The notes beneath the pieces were generated by a model. That model did not search any database, was not told the DNA's origin, and worked only from the letters and a program-made list of their open reading frames with translations. Below are positions 42,557 through 49,318 of a stretch of 49,318 nucleotides of DNA, one piece after another (within the stretch, counting starts at the first letter, position 1; every line of letters begins with the position of its first letter). The position numbers were made by a program, and so were the translations under genes. Source of the stretch: Nitrospirota bacterium. GTDB taxonomy: Bacteria; Nitrospirota; Thermodesulfovibrionia; Thermodesulfovibrionales; UBA6898. Location of the stretch: the NCBI GenBank assembly GCA_016215155.1, contig JACRLQ010000051.1, positions 1-49,318 of the forward strand. Reading direction: 5' to 3'.

Positions 42557-44922
42557 CTTTCAAGCTCGATTTCTTGGAAAGTTCTGGTGCTAAGAAGGTG
42601 ACGTTATTCGAGGATGGCGTTTCAATTGCAAAGCAGATGAAAGTTATCCAAATTGATGGCCAACTATCAGTATTCTTCCCGGCTGAAAAGGAGACGACTA
42701 AGCTCCAATTTCATATTCATGGTCCTTTTGCCTCGACTATAGCGCGCGACAGCATTCCATATAACAGCGATAACAAAAAGCTGATCAATGAGGTTGGAAC
42801 ACTGCTGGCTGAAAGTCTATACAGCATTAAAGAGTTAGGCCTTTTAACAGTAGACCTTCTGGCGGCGCTGCCGAATGATATTGACTGCTTAAGTGATTTC
42901 TATAAGCCGCTTCAGATTGCTGTTGTGAAGGAAATGAAGGCTAATCCTCTTGTGCCAACACATTTGAGAAGTCATGCCTCTGCTGCGCAGCTATATCAAG
43001 GGCCTTCTGCAATTCGCGAGGTTATTTCAGATGAAGATCTTAAATTCTTGATCCATTGGAATGGAAATATTCAATGGGCTGTGGGGGTAATGCAAAATTC
43101 TAGGCCGGAGCGTTTTATGCGGTCATTAGGAATAACTGAATGGAGTTGGGAAAATCTTATTGATGTTATGTGGGCCAACTTTCGCTTGCACAATTCGGGT
43201 AATGAGCAATGGATACATTCAAAGTCAGATGACTGGTTGCAACGGTTCTATATATTATTGAAAAAGGCATCAGATGAGCAAGGCAGTTGGAAACTAGAGG
43301 ATTGCAGAATTGTTCGGTTGCAATCTGGCGAGTATGGCCGCGGCAATGAGGCCTTTTTCCCAGCCGAAGATGAAAAGAAAAGCAAAAAGAATAACGAATT
43401 GTTCCCAAAGGTCAAACTTGATCTCTTAAAGGGGAGCAGAAAAGCGAAAGTTCGCGAATTTCTTGAATCTATCGGAGTTAAAGACGTCGGCAAAGAGGAA
43501 GAACTGAAGTCCATATTAAACACGTACTATCCCAGCTATGACACTGTAGAAGCAATTTCGCACAATAAACATATAACACATATGAAGAAATTTGTTTTGC
43601 ATTGGAATACTCAAAAATCTGCAAATTTATTCTCAGGTTTTAGAATATTCTTTGATCATACGGGCCAGATACTTCGGCCGCCAGCTGAACTCTATCTTGA
43701 TTTGCCATATAATGAAACAGGATTGGAGGCGTATTTTGATGCTGCAAGGAAGCTGGAGATTAGAAAACATAAACTTTGGGATGGTTACAAAAATCAAAGC
43801 ATTAAGCACTTTGAAGAATTTACCAAATGTCTTGGCATTATGGACGGTCTTGAAATCCGTGAACATAAAGCGACCGCGACTCAAAGTCATATTTTTTCTG
43901 GACGAAGTGGCAAAATAAACCGGGATTATTACATTAACGGCTTGGGCTGGTACAACAAAGGCTCTTCATCATACTTTGGAATGTTTTCATTGTCCGCTGA
44001 TAGTATTTGTCTGAGCAGATTAATTTGGAAGCTCATGAGCAATACGACGACAGACGCTTTAAGAGCGGTTTATAAAACAAGCCACACTGAAAAGAATGCA
44101 CCGTCTCTTATTGTAAATCAACTCAGGGAAGCAAAATGGATTCCCGATAAGGATGGTAAGTTCCGCAGGCCAGCGGAAATGGCTAAGGCTACATTGCATA
44201 AGGATTTTCCTTACGACGACAGAAATGGGTGGCTGACTACGATTGGATTTGGAGATGCAGAGAAAAAGAAAACAGAAGAATACAAAACCCTGAAGGAACT
44301 ATGTACGAAAAGGGGCCTGAGCGAAGATGTTGCCGAGTTGCTGTCTGAAATGGCAGGATTACCGAGGGAAGAACAAAAAGAGAGAATAAAAAACTTCAGA
44401 AAGCAGCTTCAAGAAGCAAAACTCAAGTCATCCTTCCCCGAAAAGGAATCGCCTAACCCAGAAAGACGCTCAAAGAAGGTAGCCGAAAATCTGCCTGATG
44501 CACCTGAAAAATCGTATGAAATCAGAGAGCGCTCGGTAAGGGTCTCTAATGGTGAAGCTAAAATCGCAGCTAAAGAATATCTGCAAGATTGTTACACAAA
44601 TCCCGATGGAGAGATGGTCTGTCAAATATGCGAGGACGTTATGCCGTTCAAACTTGATGACGGTTCATTTTATTTTGAGACAGTTGAGTTATTGAGAGAT
44701 TTTCCAAAAGAGTGCGCTGAAAAATATCTCGCCTTGTGTCCTGTCTGTTCGGCTAAGTTTCAGTACGCCCTCGGTACAAAACCAGAGGCTCTGTCTAGCG
44801 CCATCCTAAACACTGATAGTCTTACTTCCCCTCTCCTGCTCGCCCGTGAGAACAAAACCATACGCTTCGTCAAAGTCCATCTTGAAGACATAAGGACTTT
44901 GTTGCAGAATGTAGAGAGATGA
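42502..44922 (+). CDS. GHKL ATPase-associated protein, C-terminal part of the split gene
   Basis: The 806-residue frame begins in the middle of the GHKL family protein: 'FPAEKETTKLQFHIHGPFAS' followed by 'RDSIPYNSDNKK' is the known sequence of the ATPase's second domain, and a long alpha/beta body follows. Near the C-terminus are 'CQICEDVMPF' and 'LALCPVCSAKFQ' at about 707-751, two CxxC pairs in the spacing of HNH-type fingers, but without the HNH histidines. No ribosome binding site precedes the ATG at 42502, and the frame is open from 42442. Relative to family members as I recall them, roughly 80 residues are missing at the junction, so a frameshifting deletion is likely. Confidence 0.75.
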   Translation: MLFAKQIDPNSKIKNVAIAFKLDFLESSGAKKVTLFEDGVSIAKQMKVIQIDGQLSVFFPAEKETTKLQFHIHGPFASTIARDSIPYNSDNKKLINEVGTLLAESLYSIKELGLLTVDLLAALPNDIDCLSDFYKPLQIAVVKEMKANPLVPTHLRSHASAAQLYQGPSAIREVISDEDLKFLIHWNGNIQWAVGVMQNSRPERFMRSLGITEWSWENLIDVMWANFRLHNSGNEQWIHSKSDDWLQRFYILLKKASDEQGSWKLEDCRIVRLQSGEYGRGNEAFFPAEDEKKSKKNNELFPKVKLDLLKGSRKAKVREFLESIGVKDVGKEEELKSILNTYYPSYDTVEAISHNKHITHMKKFVLHWNTQKSANLFSGFRIFFDHTGQILRPPAELYLDLPYNETGLEAYFDAARKLEIRKHKLWDGYKNQSIKHFEEFTKCLGIMDGLEIREHKATATQSHIFSGRSGKINRDYYINGLGWYNKGSSSYFGMFSLSADSICLSRLIWKLMSNTTTDALRAVYKTSHTEKNAPSLIVNQLREAKWIPDKDGKFRRPAEMAKATLHKDFPYDDRNGWLTTIGFGDAEKKKTEEYKTLKELCTKRGLSEDVAELLSEMAGLPREEQKERIKNFRKQLQEAKLKSSFPEKESPNPERRSKKVAENLPDAPEKSYEIRERSVRVSNGEAKIAAKEYLQDCYTNPDGEMVCQICEDVMPFKLDDGSFYFETVELLRDFPKECAEKYLALCPVCSAKFQYALGTKPEALSSAILNTDSLTSPLLLARENKTIRFVKVHLEDIRTLLQNVER

Positions 44923-45101
44923 GGGCGGAGGTTGTAATGGAAATAGTTCTGAGAAAGAAGAGTAAGCGGATGAAGGGCGTGCGCAATAAAGGACAAAAAA
45001 GCACCCCGGGTGATAAACTAACTGCCTTTAAGGGGATAGGCGGCTTTGTGATATATCCCGGCATTGAAGTTGTTATTATTGAATATGGAATTGGCGGATG
45101 A
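44919..45101 (+). CDS. Small basic hypothetical protein
   Basis: The 60-residue frame starts with an ATGA overlap on the preceding stop, suggesting coupling. The product is lysine-rich in the first half ('LRKKSKRMKGVRNKGQKS') and hydrophobic at the end ('FVIYPGIEVVIIEYGIGG'). I do not recognise it. It may be a chance frame in the tail of the operon; the upstream overlap and protein-like ending give moderate support only. Confidence 0.35.
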   Translation: MRAEVVMEIVLRKKSKRMKGVRNKGQKSTPGDKLTAFKGIGGFVIYPGIEVVIIEYGIGG

Positions 45102-45125
45102 AACTACAGAACAGGAGGTTTGATC

Positions 45126-45374
45126 ATGAAAACAAAAAGTCAGGTCATAGATGAAAGCGCGCTTATCGAAAAACTGATTCCGAAGATTGAGGAAAGGATC
45201 AGGACGGACGTTATAAGGAACCTAATCTCAGCTCTGGAGGAGCAGCTTTATCCCTCTGAGGACGCCTTCAGACAGGATTTTGTCAGGCGTGCGGAGAAAG
45301 CCACCAAGAGTAAAGGCAAAATATTCAGGACGAAGAAAGAACTTGCGGCCCATCTTAATAGCATAGGGGCATAG
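45126..45374 (+). CDS. RelB-like antitoxin of a RelE-type pair
   Basis: The 82-residue protein is charged and helical, with 'IEKLIPKIEERIRTDVIRNLISALEEQLYPSEDAF' (residues 14-48) and a C-terminal 'FRTKKELAAHLNSIGA' that looks like the toxin-wrapping part. It lies two bases before the RelE toxin gene, so it is the likely antitoxin. AGGAGG at 45113-45118 selects the ATG at 45126 over a TTG six bases earlier. The family is not identified beyond its position and composition. Confidence 0.72.
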   Translation: MKTKSQVIDESALIEKLIPKIEERIRTDVIRNLISALEEQLYPSEDAFRQDFVRRAEKATKSKGKIFRTKKELAAHLNSIGA

Positions 45375-45376
45375 CG

Positions 45377-45637
45377 GTGTATTCATTTGAAATCAAAGAG
45401 GAGCTTGAAAAATCCTTGCAGAAGCTCGTTCAAAAGGATAAGAGGCATTATCAATCAGTAGTCAAAAAGATTTTGCAGATAGCCGACAATCCTGAAAAGG
45501 GAAAGCCGCTGAGGAATGTCCTTAAAGGCAGGAGAAGGGTGCATGTGGGTCATTTTGTTTTGATCTATGAAGTTGACGAAAAGAACAAAAGGGTGATATT
45601 TCTCGACTTTGAACATCATGATCGTGCCTATAAATAG
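45377..45637 (+). CDS. relE: RelE/ParE-family toxin
   Basis: The 86-residue protein matches RelE-type mRNA interferases: 'LEKSLQKLVQKDKRHYQSVVKKILQIADNPEKGKPL', at about 10-45, gives the helical start, and 'GRRRVHVGHFVLIYEVDEKNKRVIFLDFEHHDRAYK' gives the arginine-rich strand and the YEV and final H-x2-x-Y residues. The start is GTG at 45377. It would cut ribosome-bound mRNA unless blocked by the antitoxin. The pair lies at the right edge of the defence-like island. Confidence 0.88.
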   Translation: MYSFEIKEELEKSLQKLVQKDKRHYQSVVKKILQIADNPEKGKPLRNVLKGRRRVHVGHFVLIYEVDEKNKRVIFLDFEHHDRAYK

Positions 45638-45692
45638 AAGTCCTAAAGGTCCTGTTTTATGGCTCTCAAAAGCGTTAATTTGCCGAAGAAGC

Positions 45693-45762
45693 GTCACCTC
45701 CGCGAAGGCCGGGTCCACTTAAGGCCCGAGAAACCTGGATTCCCGACTTCGCGGGCACGACA
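45693..45762. repeat. Degenerate GTCATTCCCG-family palindromic repeat
   Basis: CCGCGAAGGCCGGGTCC (about 45699-45715) and GGATTCCCGACTTCGCGG (45737-45754) form a long imperfect inverted repeat. The core words resemble the element at 2501-2580. It lies in the 45638-45833 gap between the RelE gene and the EamA transporter and marks the right island edge. I see no gene in this gap. Confidence 0.65.
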
Positions 45763-45833
45763 ATGGGCCAGATTTGCAGATAATGGGATTTTGAGATAGG
45801 TTCGAGTTGTCAAAGCTCACGGTATTATAAACT

Positions 45834-46712
45834 ATGGATTATTCCTGGGTAATTCTGGCCCTGATTTCGGCGTTTTCTCTGGCAACGAGCGACGCCCTTG
45901 CCAAAAGATCTCTTGAGGGGACTAATGTGTACCTGGCCGCCTGGTCCAGGCTTGTCTTCAGCCTTCCGATACTTATTCCGGTTTTGTTCGTAATCCCGGC
46001 CCCATCGCTGGATAAGGTCTTCTATCAGGCCTATTTCATTGCGCTTCCCGTCGAACTTCTGACCGTTGTTTTATATATGAAGGCCCTCAAGGACTCCCCC
46101 CTCGGCATGACCGTCCCATTCCTGGCATTTACTCCCGTGTTCCTGATTTTCTTTTCTTATCTTATACTGGGTGAGAAGGTCACAATGTGGGGAGGCGCTG
46201 GAATAATCCTGATAGCTTCGGGATCGTACTTTCTGAACCTCGGAAAAATGAAGCAGGGGATATTCGCCCCCATAAGGGCCATTACTAAAGAGCGGGGAGC
46301 ACTATATATGATATGCGTGGCCCTGCTCTATGCGGTCACCTCCTCGATGGGAAAGATGGCGATAGAGCATTCCTCGCCTCTTTATTTCGGGGCTCTCTAC
46401 TTTGTCGGGTTAAATATCGTGTTTATACCTGTGGCGCTTATTAAGGGACGGCCGGAATTGAGGAATTATATCTCTTCCGGACATTACAAAAAGCAGATCA
46501 TACCCGGGCTGTTATATGGCGTGATGGTCCTTTCCCATATGTCGGCGATGAAACTCACGAAGGTGGCCTATATGGTTTCCGTAAAGAGGTCGAGCCTCCT
46601 GATGGGAATTGTCTATGGTTACGTCCTCTTCAGAGAGGACAATATAAGGGACAGGTTCCTCGGGGGCGCGATGATGCTCGCCGGCTTTGTGATGGTGGTT
46701 ACCGCCGGGTGA
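45834..46712 (+). CDS. EamA/DMT-family transporter
   Basis: The 292-residue protein has ten membrane helices in two EamA repeats: 'WVILALISAFSLATSDALAKRSL' at the start, 'DSPLGMTVPFLAFTPVFLIFF' mid-first repeat and 'LKLTKVAYMVSVKRSSLLMG' style sequence in the second. It is a drug/metabolite-type carrier with an unpredicted substrate. TATTAT at 45823-45828 lies five bases before the ATG and there is no ribosome binding site, which would suit a leaderless mRNA. Confidence 0.88.
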   Translation: MDYSWVILALISAFSLATSDALAKRSLEGTNVYLAAWSRLVFSLPILIPVLFVIPAPSLDKVFYQAYFIALPVELLTVVLYMKALKDSPLGMTVPFLAFTPVFLIFFSYLILGEKVTMWGGAGIILIASGSYFLNLGKMKQGIFAPIRAITKERGALYMICVALLYAVTSSMGKMAIEHSSPLYFGALYFVGLNIVFIPVALIKGRPELRNYISSGHYKKQIIPGLLYGVMVLSHMSAMKLTKVAYMVSVKRSSLLMGIVYGYVLFREDNIRDRFLGGAMMLAGFVMVVTAG

Positions 46713-46811
46713 TTGTTGCGATTGACGGGTTTTATGCAACTGGAGAGATAAGTAACGGCAATAGCGGCCCGGCTTGACTAAAAACTGGCACATCAAGTAA
46801 ATTATAAGCCT

Positions 46812-47558
46812 ATGAAATACTGTATGGCAGCCAACTGGAAGATGAACAAGACGGTCCCGGAGACAGTCGAATTCATTAAAGCCTTTTTACCGATGGTGAA
46901 GGATATTACTGACGTTGAGATCGTCATCTCCCCGCCTTTTACCTCGCTTTATGCCGCGTCGGAGTCGCTTAAGGGCAGCGATGTAAAACTCTCCGCGCAG
47001 GACGTATTCTGGGAAGAAAAGGGCGCCTTTACCGGTGAGGTCTCGCCCGGGATGCTCCTCGATGCGGGGTGCCGGTATGTGATTATCGGCCACTCGGAAA
47101 GAAGGCAGTATTTTCACGATGACGATACAGTGGTGAATAAAAAGATAAAGGCGGCCCATAAGGCAGGTCTTGGAGTGATATTCTGTTGCGGTGAGTCGCT
47201 TGAAGAACGGGAATCAGGAAGAACGTTCGATGTGATCGGCAGGGAGATACAAACGGGTCTCGAGGGCGTCAGCGCCGAGGACCTCATCATCGCATATGAA
47301 CCCATCTGGGCCATCGGTACAGGCAAGACCGCAACGAAAGAACAGGCACAGGAAGTCCATGCCTTTATCAGAAAAACCCTTAAGACCGCTTACGGAAGCG
47401 CGGCGGATGCGATCCGTATATTATATGGCGGAAGCGTTACCCCTGAAAATGTGGACGGTCTTATGGCCTGTCAGGACGTAAACGGCGCCCTCGTCGGCGG
47501 CGCTAGTCTGAAGCCGGAGAGTTTTTATAAAATAGTGTCATTCAAGAAGGAGAGTTAA
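46812..47558 (+). CDS. tpiA: Triose-phosphate isomerase
   Basis: The 248-residue TIM barrel interconverts dihydroxyacetone phosphate and glyceraldehyde 3-phosphate. 'AANWKMNKT' carries the Asn and Lys of the active site, 'YVIIGHSERRQ' has the catalytic His, and 'AYEPIWAIGTGKTAT' holds the catalytic Glu and flexible loop. 'YGGSVTPENV' and 'GALVGGASL' bind phosphate. TTGACT at 46774-46779 and TAAATT at 46798-46803 form a possible promoter that ends eight bases before the ATG. It overlaps secG by one base. Confidence 0.97.
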   Translation: MKYCMAANWKMNKTVPETVEFIKAFLPMVKDITDVEIVISPPFTSLYAASESLKGSDVKLSAQDVFWEEKGAFTGEVSPGMLLDAGCRYVIIGHSERRQYFHDDDTVVNKKIKAAHKAGLGVIFCCGESLEERESGRTFDVIGREIQTGLEGVSAEDLIIAYEPIWAIGTGKTATKEQAQEVHAFIRKTLKTAYGSAADAIRILYGGSVTPENVDGLMACQDVNGALVGGASLKPESFYKIVSFKKES

Positions 47559-47938
47559 TGTCTACGCTTATACTTATCATCCATATCATCACCTGTGTCT
47601 TTTTGGTTTTTATCGTCCTTATACAAAGCGGAAAGGGCGCTGAACTCGGGGCGGCCTTCGGAGGTTCCGGCCAGACCCTGTTTGGCGCGCGCGGCGCAGC
47701 GACTGTGCTCGGCAAGATGACGACCGGCGCGGCAATCCTCTTTATGCTTACATCGCTTTCCCTGGCAATCGTTACGAACAAGGGCACCTCCGTCGTCAAG
47801 ACGATTCCTGTCAAGTCCGATGGGGCCGCTCAGAAGAGCGCTCCTCAATTCCCCGTCGGAAGCGGTCCTGTTCAGGGGACCCAGCCGGCGGCCCCCGCGG
47901 CCCCTGCCGCACCAGCGCCGGCAGCCCCCGCGAAATAG
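47558..47938 (+). CDS. secG: Preprotein translocase subunit SecG
   Basis: The 126-residue membrane protein has two helices: 'LILIIHIITCVFLVFIVLIQ' near the N-terminus and 'TGAAILFMLTSLSLAIVT' later. Between them lies the SecG loop 'GKGAELGAAFGGSGQTLFGARGA'. The C-terminal tail is an alanine/proline-rich low-complexity run. SecG aids SecYEG-mediated export. The tpiA-secG order is common in bacteria. A clear terminator follows. Confidence 0.95.
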   Translation: MSTLILIIHIITCVFLVFIVLIQSGKGAELGAAFGGSGQTLFGARGAATVLGKMTTGAAILFMLTSLSLAIVTNKGTSVVKTIPVKSDGAAQKSAPQFPVGSGPVQGTQPAAPAAPAAPAPAAPAK

Positions 47939-47963
47939 TCGCGTTAACGATACCATAAAACTA

Positions 47964-48003
47964 AAAAAAGCCCTGTCTTTACTTATAAGACAGGGCTTTT
48001 TTT
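47964..48003. terminator. Bidirectional rho-independent terminator between secG and argS
   Basis: GCCCTGTCTT and AAGACAGGGC form a 10-bp perfect stem with a short loop at about 47970-47996. It is flanked by a run of A on the left and a run of T on the right, so it can end transcription from both directions. The two genes are convergent. Confidence 0.9.
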
Positions 48004-48024
48004 GTGGGTATGAAGGGGCCGATG

Positions 48025-49318
48025 CTACATTTTTTCGGGGGCGGTGACCCCAAGGACCGTCAGGGCGTCCTTAAGGACTATCTTTATCGCGATACAGAGC
48101 GCCAGCCTCGCCAGAGACAGCGCGCTGTCTTCCGTGAGGACCTTGAACTTATGGTAGTAGGGATGGAACAGCCCGGCCAGCTCCTGCAGGTAGAAGGTTA
48201 TCCTGTGGGGTTCGCACGCGATCGCGGCGCCCTCGAGCACCATCGGATAGCCCAGGAGTTTCTTTATGAGTATGAGCTCTTCTTCCTCGCTAAGCAGCGT
48301 CAGGTCTGCATCTGCTGCGTTGTCAGGGTCGGTCCCTTTGGAACGCGCGTTTTCGAGTATGCTGTTTATCCTGGCGTTGGCGTACTGCACATAAAAAACC
48401 GGGTTCTCCGCTGACTGCGCGGTAACAACTTCCACATCAAAATCCAGATGGCTGTCGGCTTTTCTGGTGAGGAAGATGAATTTTGTGGTGTCGGCCCCGA
48501 CGAGGTCCACTATCTCTTTGAGAGTGACGAAGGTGCCGGCCCGCTTCGACATCTTATAAGGCTGTCCATGTTTAAGCAGGTTTACCATCTGAACTAAAAT
48601 GACCTTAAACCTTGAGCTGTCATATCCGAAGGCCTTCATCACGGACTCGATCCTTGTTATATACCCATGGTGGTCAGCGCCCCAGATATCGATGATGAGA
48701 TCGTATCCCCTGTCGAGCTTGTCCTTGTGATAAGCGATGTCCGACGCGAAGTAGGTATAATTCGTATCTTTTTTCCGCACCACCCGGTCCTTGTCGTCGG
48801 TGAAGTCGGTTGACCTGAACCAGAGGGCGTCGTCTTTTTCATACATGAACCCTTTTTCTTTGAGATACGATATTGCGGCGTCCACCTCACCTTTTTGGTA
48901 AAGCTCCCGTTCGCTTACCCATCTGTCGAAGCCGACCCCGAAGGCCTTGAGGTCTTCCTTAATAAGGGCCAGCATCTTGACATAAGCGAATTCCTGAGCA
49001 GCTTGTATTCCCTTCAAAGGCCTTTCCTCTGCGTAGTGGTCGCCCACCTGAGCCCTGAACTCGCCTGCGATGTCATTGATGTATTCACCCTGATAGCAGT
49101 CTTCAAGGAGCTCAAATCCTTTACCGCAGAGTTGCATATAGCTGTTGAATACTGAATTACCGAGGAGCACAATCTGTCTGCCGAAATCGTTTATGTAGTA
49201 TTCCCTCTCGACCGCAAAACCGGTCTCGGAAAGAAGATTGCAGAGGGCGTTCCCGACCGCGGCGCCTTTTGCATGACCGATGTGAAGAGGTCCCGTGGGG
49301 TTTGCGCTTACGAACTCA
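48025..49318 (-). CDS. argS: Arginyl-tRNA synthetase, 5' end outside the window
   Basis: The minus-strand frame runs from the stop at 48025 to the window edge, so the N-terminal part is missing. The edge reads 'EFVSANPTGPLHIGHAKGAA', the ArgS HIGH motif; the class I core, with 'DIWGADHHGYITRIESVMKA' and 'MSKRAGTFVTL', follows, and the C-terminal DALR anticodon-binding domain ends with 'LLSEEEELILIKKLLGYP' and 'CIAIKIVLKDALTVLGVTAPEKM' (spanning about 360-382 of the visible part). It charges tRNA-Arg. The gene is convergent with secG across a terminator. Confidence 0.95.
   Translation of the reverse strand, partial: EFVSANPTGPLHIGHAKGAAVGNALCNLLSETGFAVEREYYINDFGRQIVLLGNSVFNSYMQLCGKGFELLEDCYQGEYINDIAGEFRAQVGDHYAEERPLKGIQAAQEFAYVKMLALIKEDLKAFGVGFDRWVSERELYQKGEVDAAISYLKEKGFMYEKDDALWFRSTDFTDDKDRVVRKKDTNYTYFASDIAYHKDKLDRGYDLIIDIWGADHHGYITRIESVMKAFGYDSSRFKVILVQMVNLLKHGQPYKMSKRAGTFVTLKEIVDLVGADTTKFIFLTRKADSHLDFDVEVVTAQSAENPVFYVQYANARINSILENARSKGTDPDNAADADLTLLSEEEELILIKKLLGYPMVLEGAAIACEPHRITFYLQELAGLFHPYYHKFKVLTEDSALSLARLALCIAIKIVLKDALTVLGVTAPEKM

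Noticed and set aside
36082-45637. DISARM or BREX call for the island
   Set aside because: The SNF2 protein resembles DrmD-type ATPases, but the DUF1998, PLD and methyltransferase genes of DISARM and the BREX core genes are absent.
1-49318. CRISPR arrays, rRNA genes and integrases
   Set aside because: No regularly spaced direct repeats, no rRNA sequence and no recombinase or transposase motifs were seen on either strand.

Overview
The window looks like a bacterial chromosome segment from a Gram-negative anaerobe or microaerophile of moderate GC content. LolCD-type lipoprotein export genes, an OmpA-free but clearly diderm gene set, two hemerythrins, a BioW-type pimelate route, a FrzZ-like receiver protein and CTERM/secreted-protease genes are typical of Nitrospirota (Thermodesulfovibrionia-like) or deltaproteobacterial lineages. 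This placement is inference; no rRNA is present.\n\nLayout. 1-4990 is an accessory, decaying region: an orphan DUF104 antitoxin, a HicBA pair, a RelE remnant, a secreted tail-collar protein, an Rhs-core protein ending in a phospholipase A2-like domain, a gene broken by one in-frame stop, and a hemW fragment. 5063-15049 is housekeeping: mnmA (+), then a long minus-strand run of fmdB-like, response regulator, valS, a repeat protein, nadC, hemerythrin, acylphosphatase, bioB, bioW and a lipid kinase, with many short overlaps. 15202-20944 is a plus-strand secretion block with a strong promoter, a small CTERM-like protein, a 1068-residue multidomain subtilisin-like protease, a UshA-like nucleotidase and a small coupled beta-grasp-like protein. 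20947-27465 is a minus-strand block reading znuA-znuC-znuB-MFS exporter, then tsaB-rimI, a cNMP-binding protein and an AI-2E/PerM permease. 27588-34877 runs on the plus strand: DUF6941-like protein, FAD oxidoreductase, hemerythrin, lysS, lolC/E, lolD and thrC, with tRNA-Ser(CGA) on the minus strand. coaD and rsmD converge on thrC.\n\n36082-45637 is the most interesting part: a roughly 9.5 kb island, more AT-rich in its second half, set between rsmD and an EamA-tpiA-secG-argS housekeeping block. It holds a NERD-nuclease/SF1 helicase diverging from a SNF2-family ATPase, a protein with a HEPN RNase motif, and a sacsin/Hsp90-like GHKL ATPase that is split, followed by a RelBE-like toxin-antitoxin pair. 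The parts are those of anti-phage defence systems, but the combination does not match a named system that I can recall. No integrase, CRISPR array or rRNA was seen.\n\nA family of palindromic repeats of the GTCATTCCCG type occurs at 2501-2580 and, degenerate, at 45693-45762. The first copy is inserted in frame inside the signal peptide of the Rhs protein, between two copies of a 6-bp sequence.
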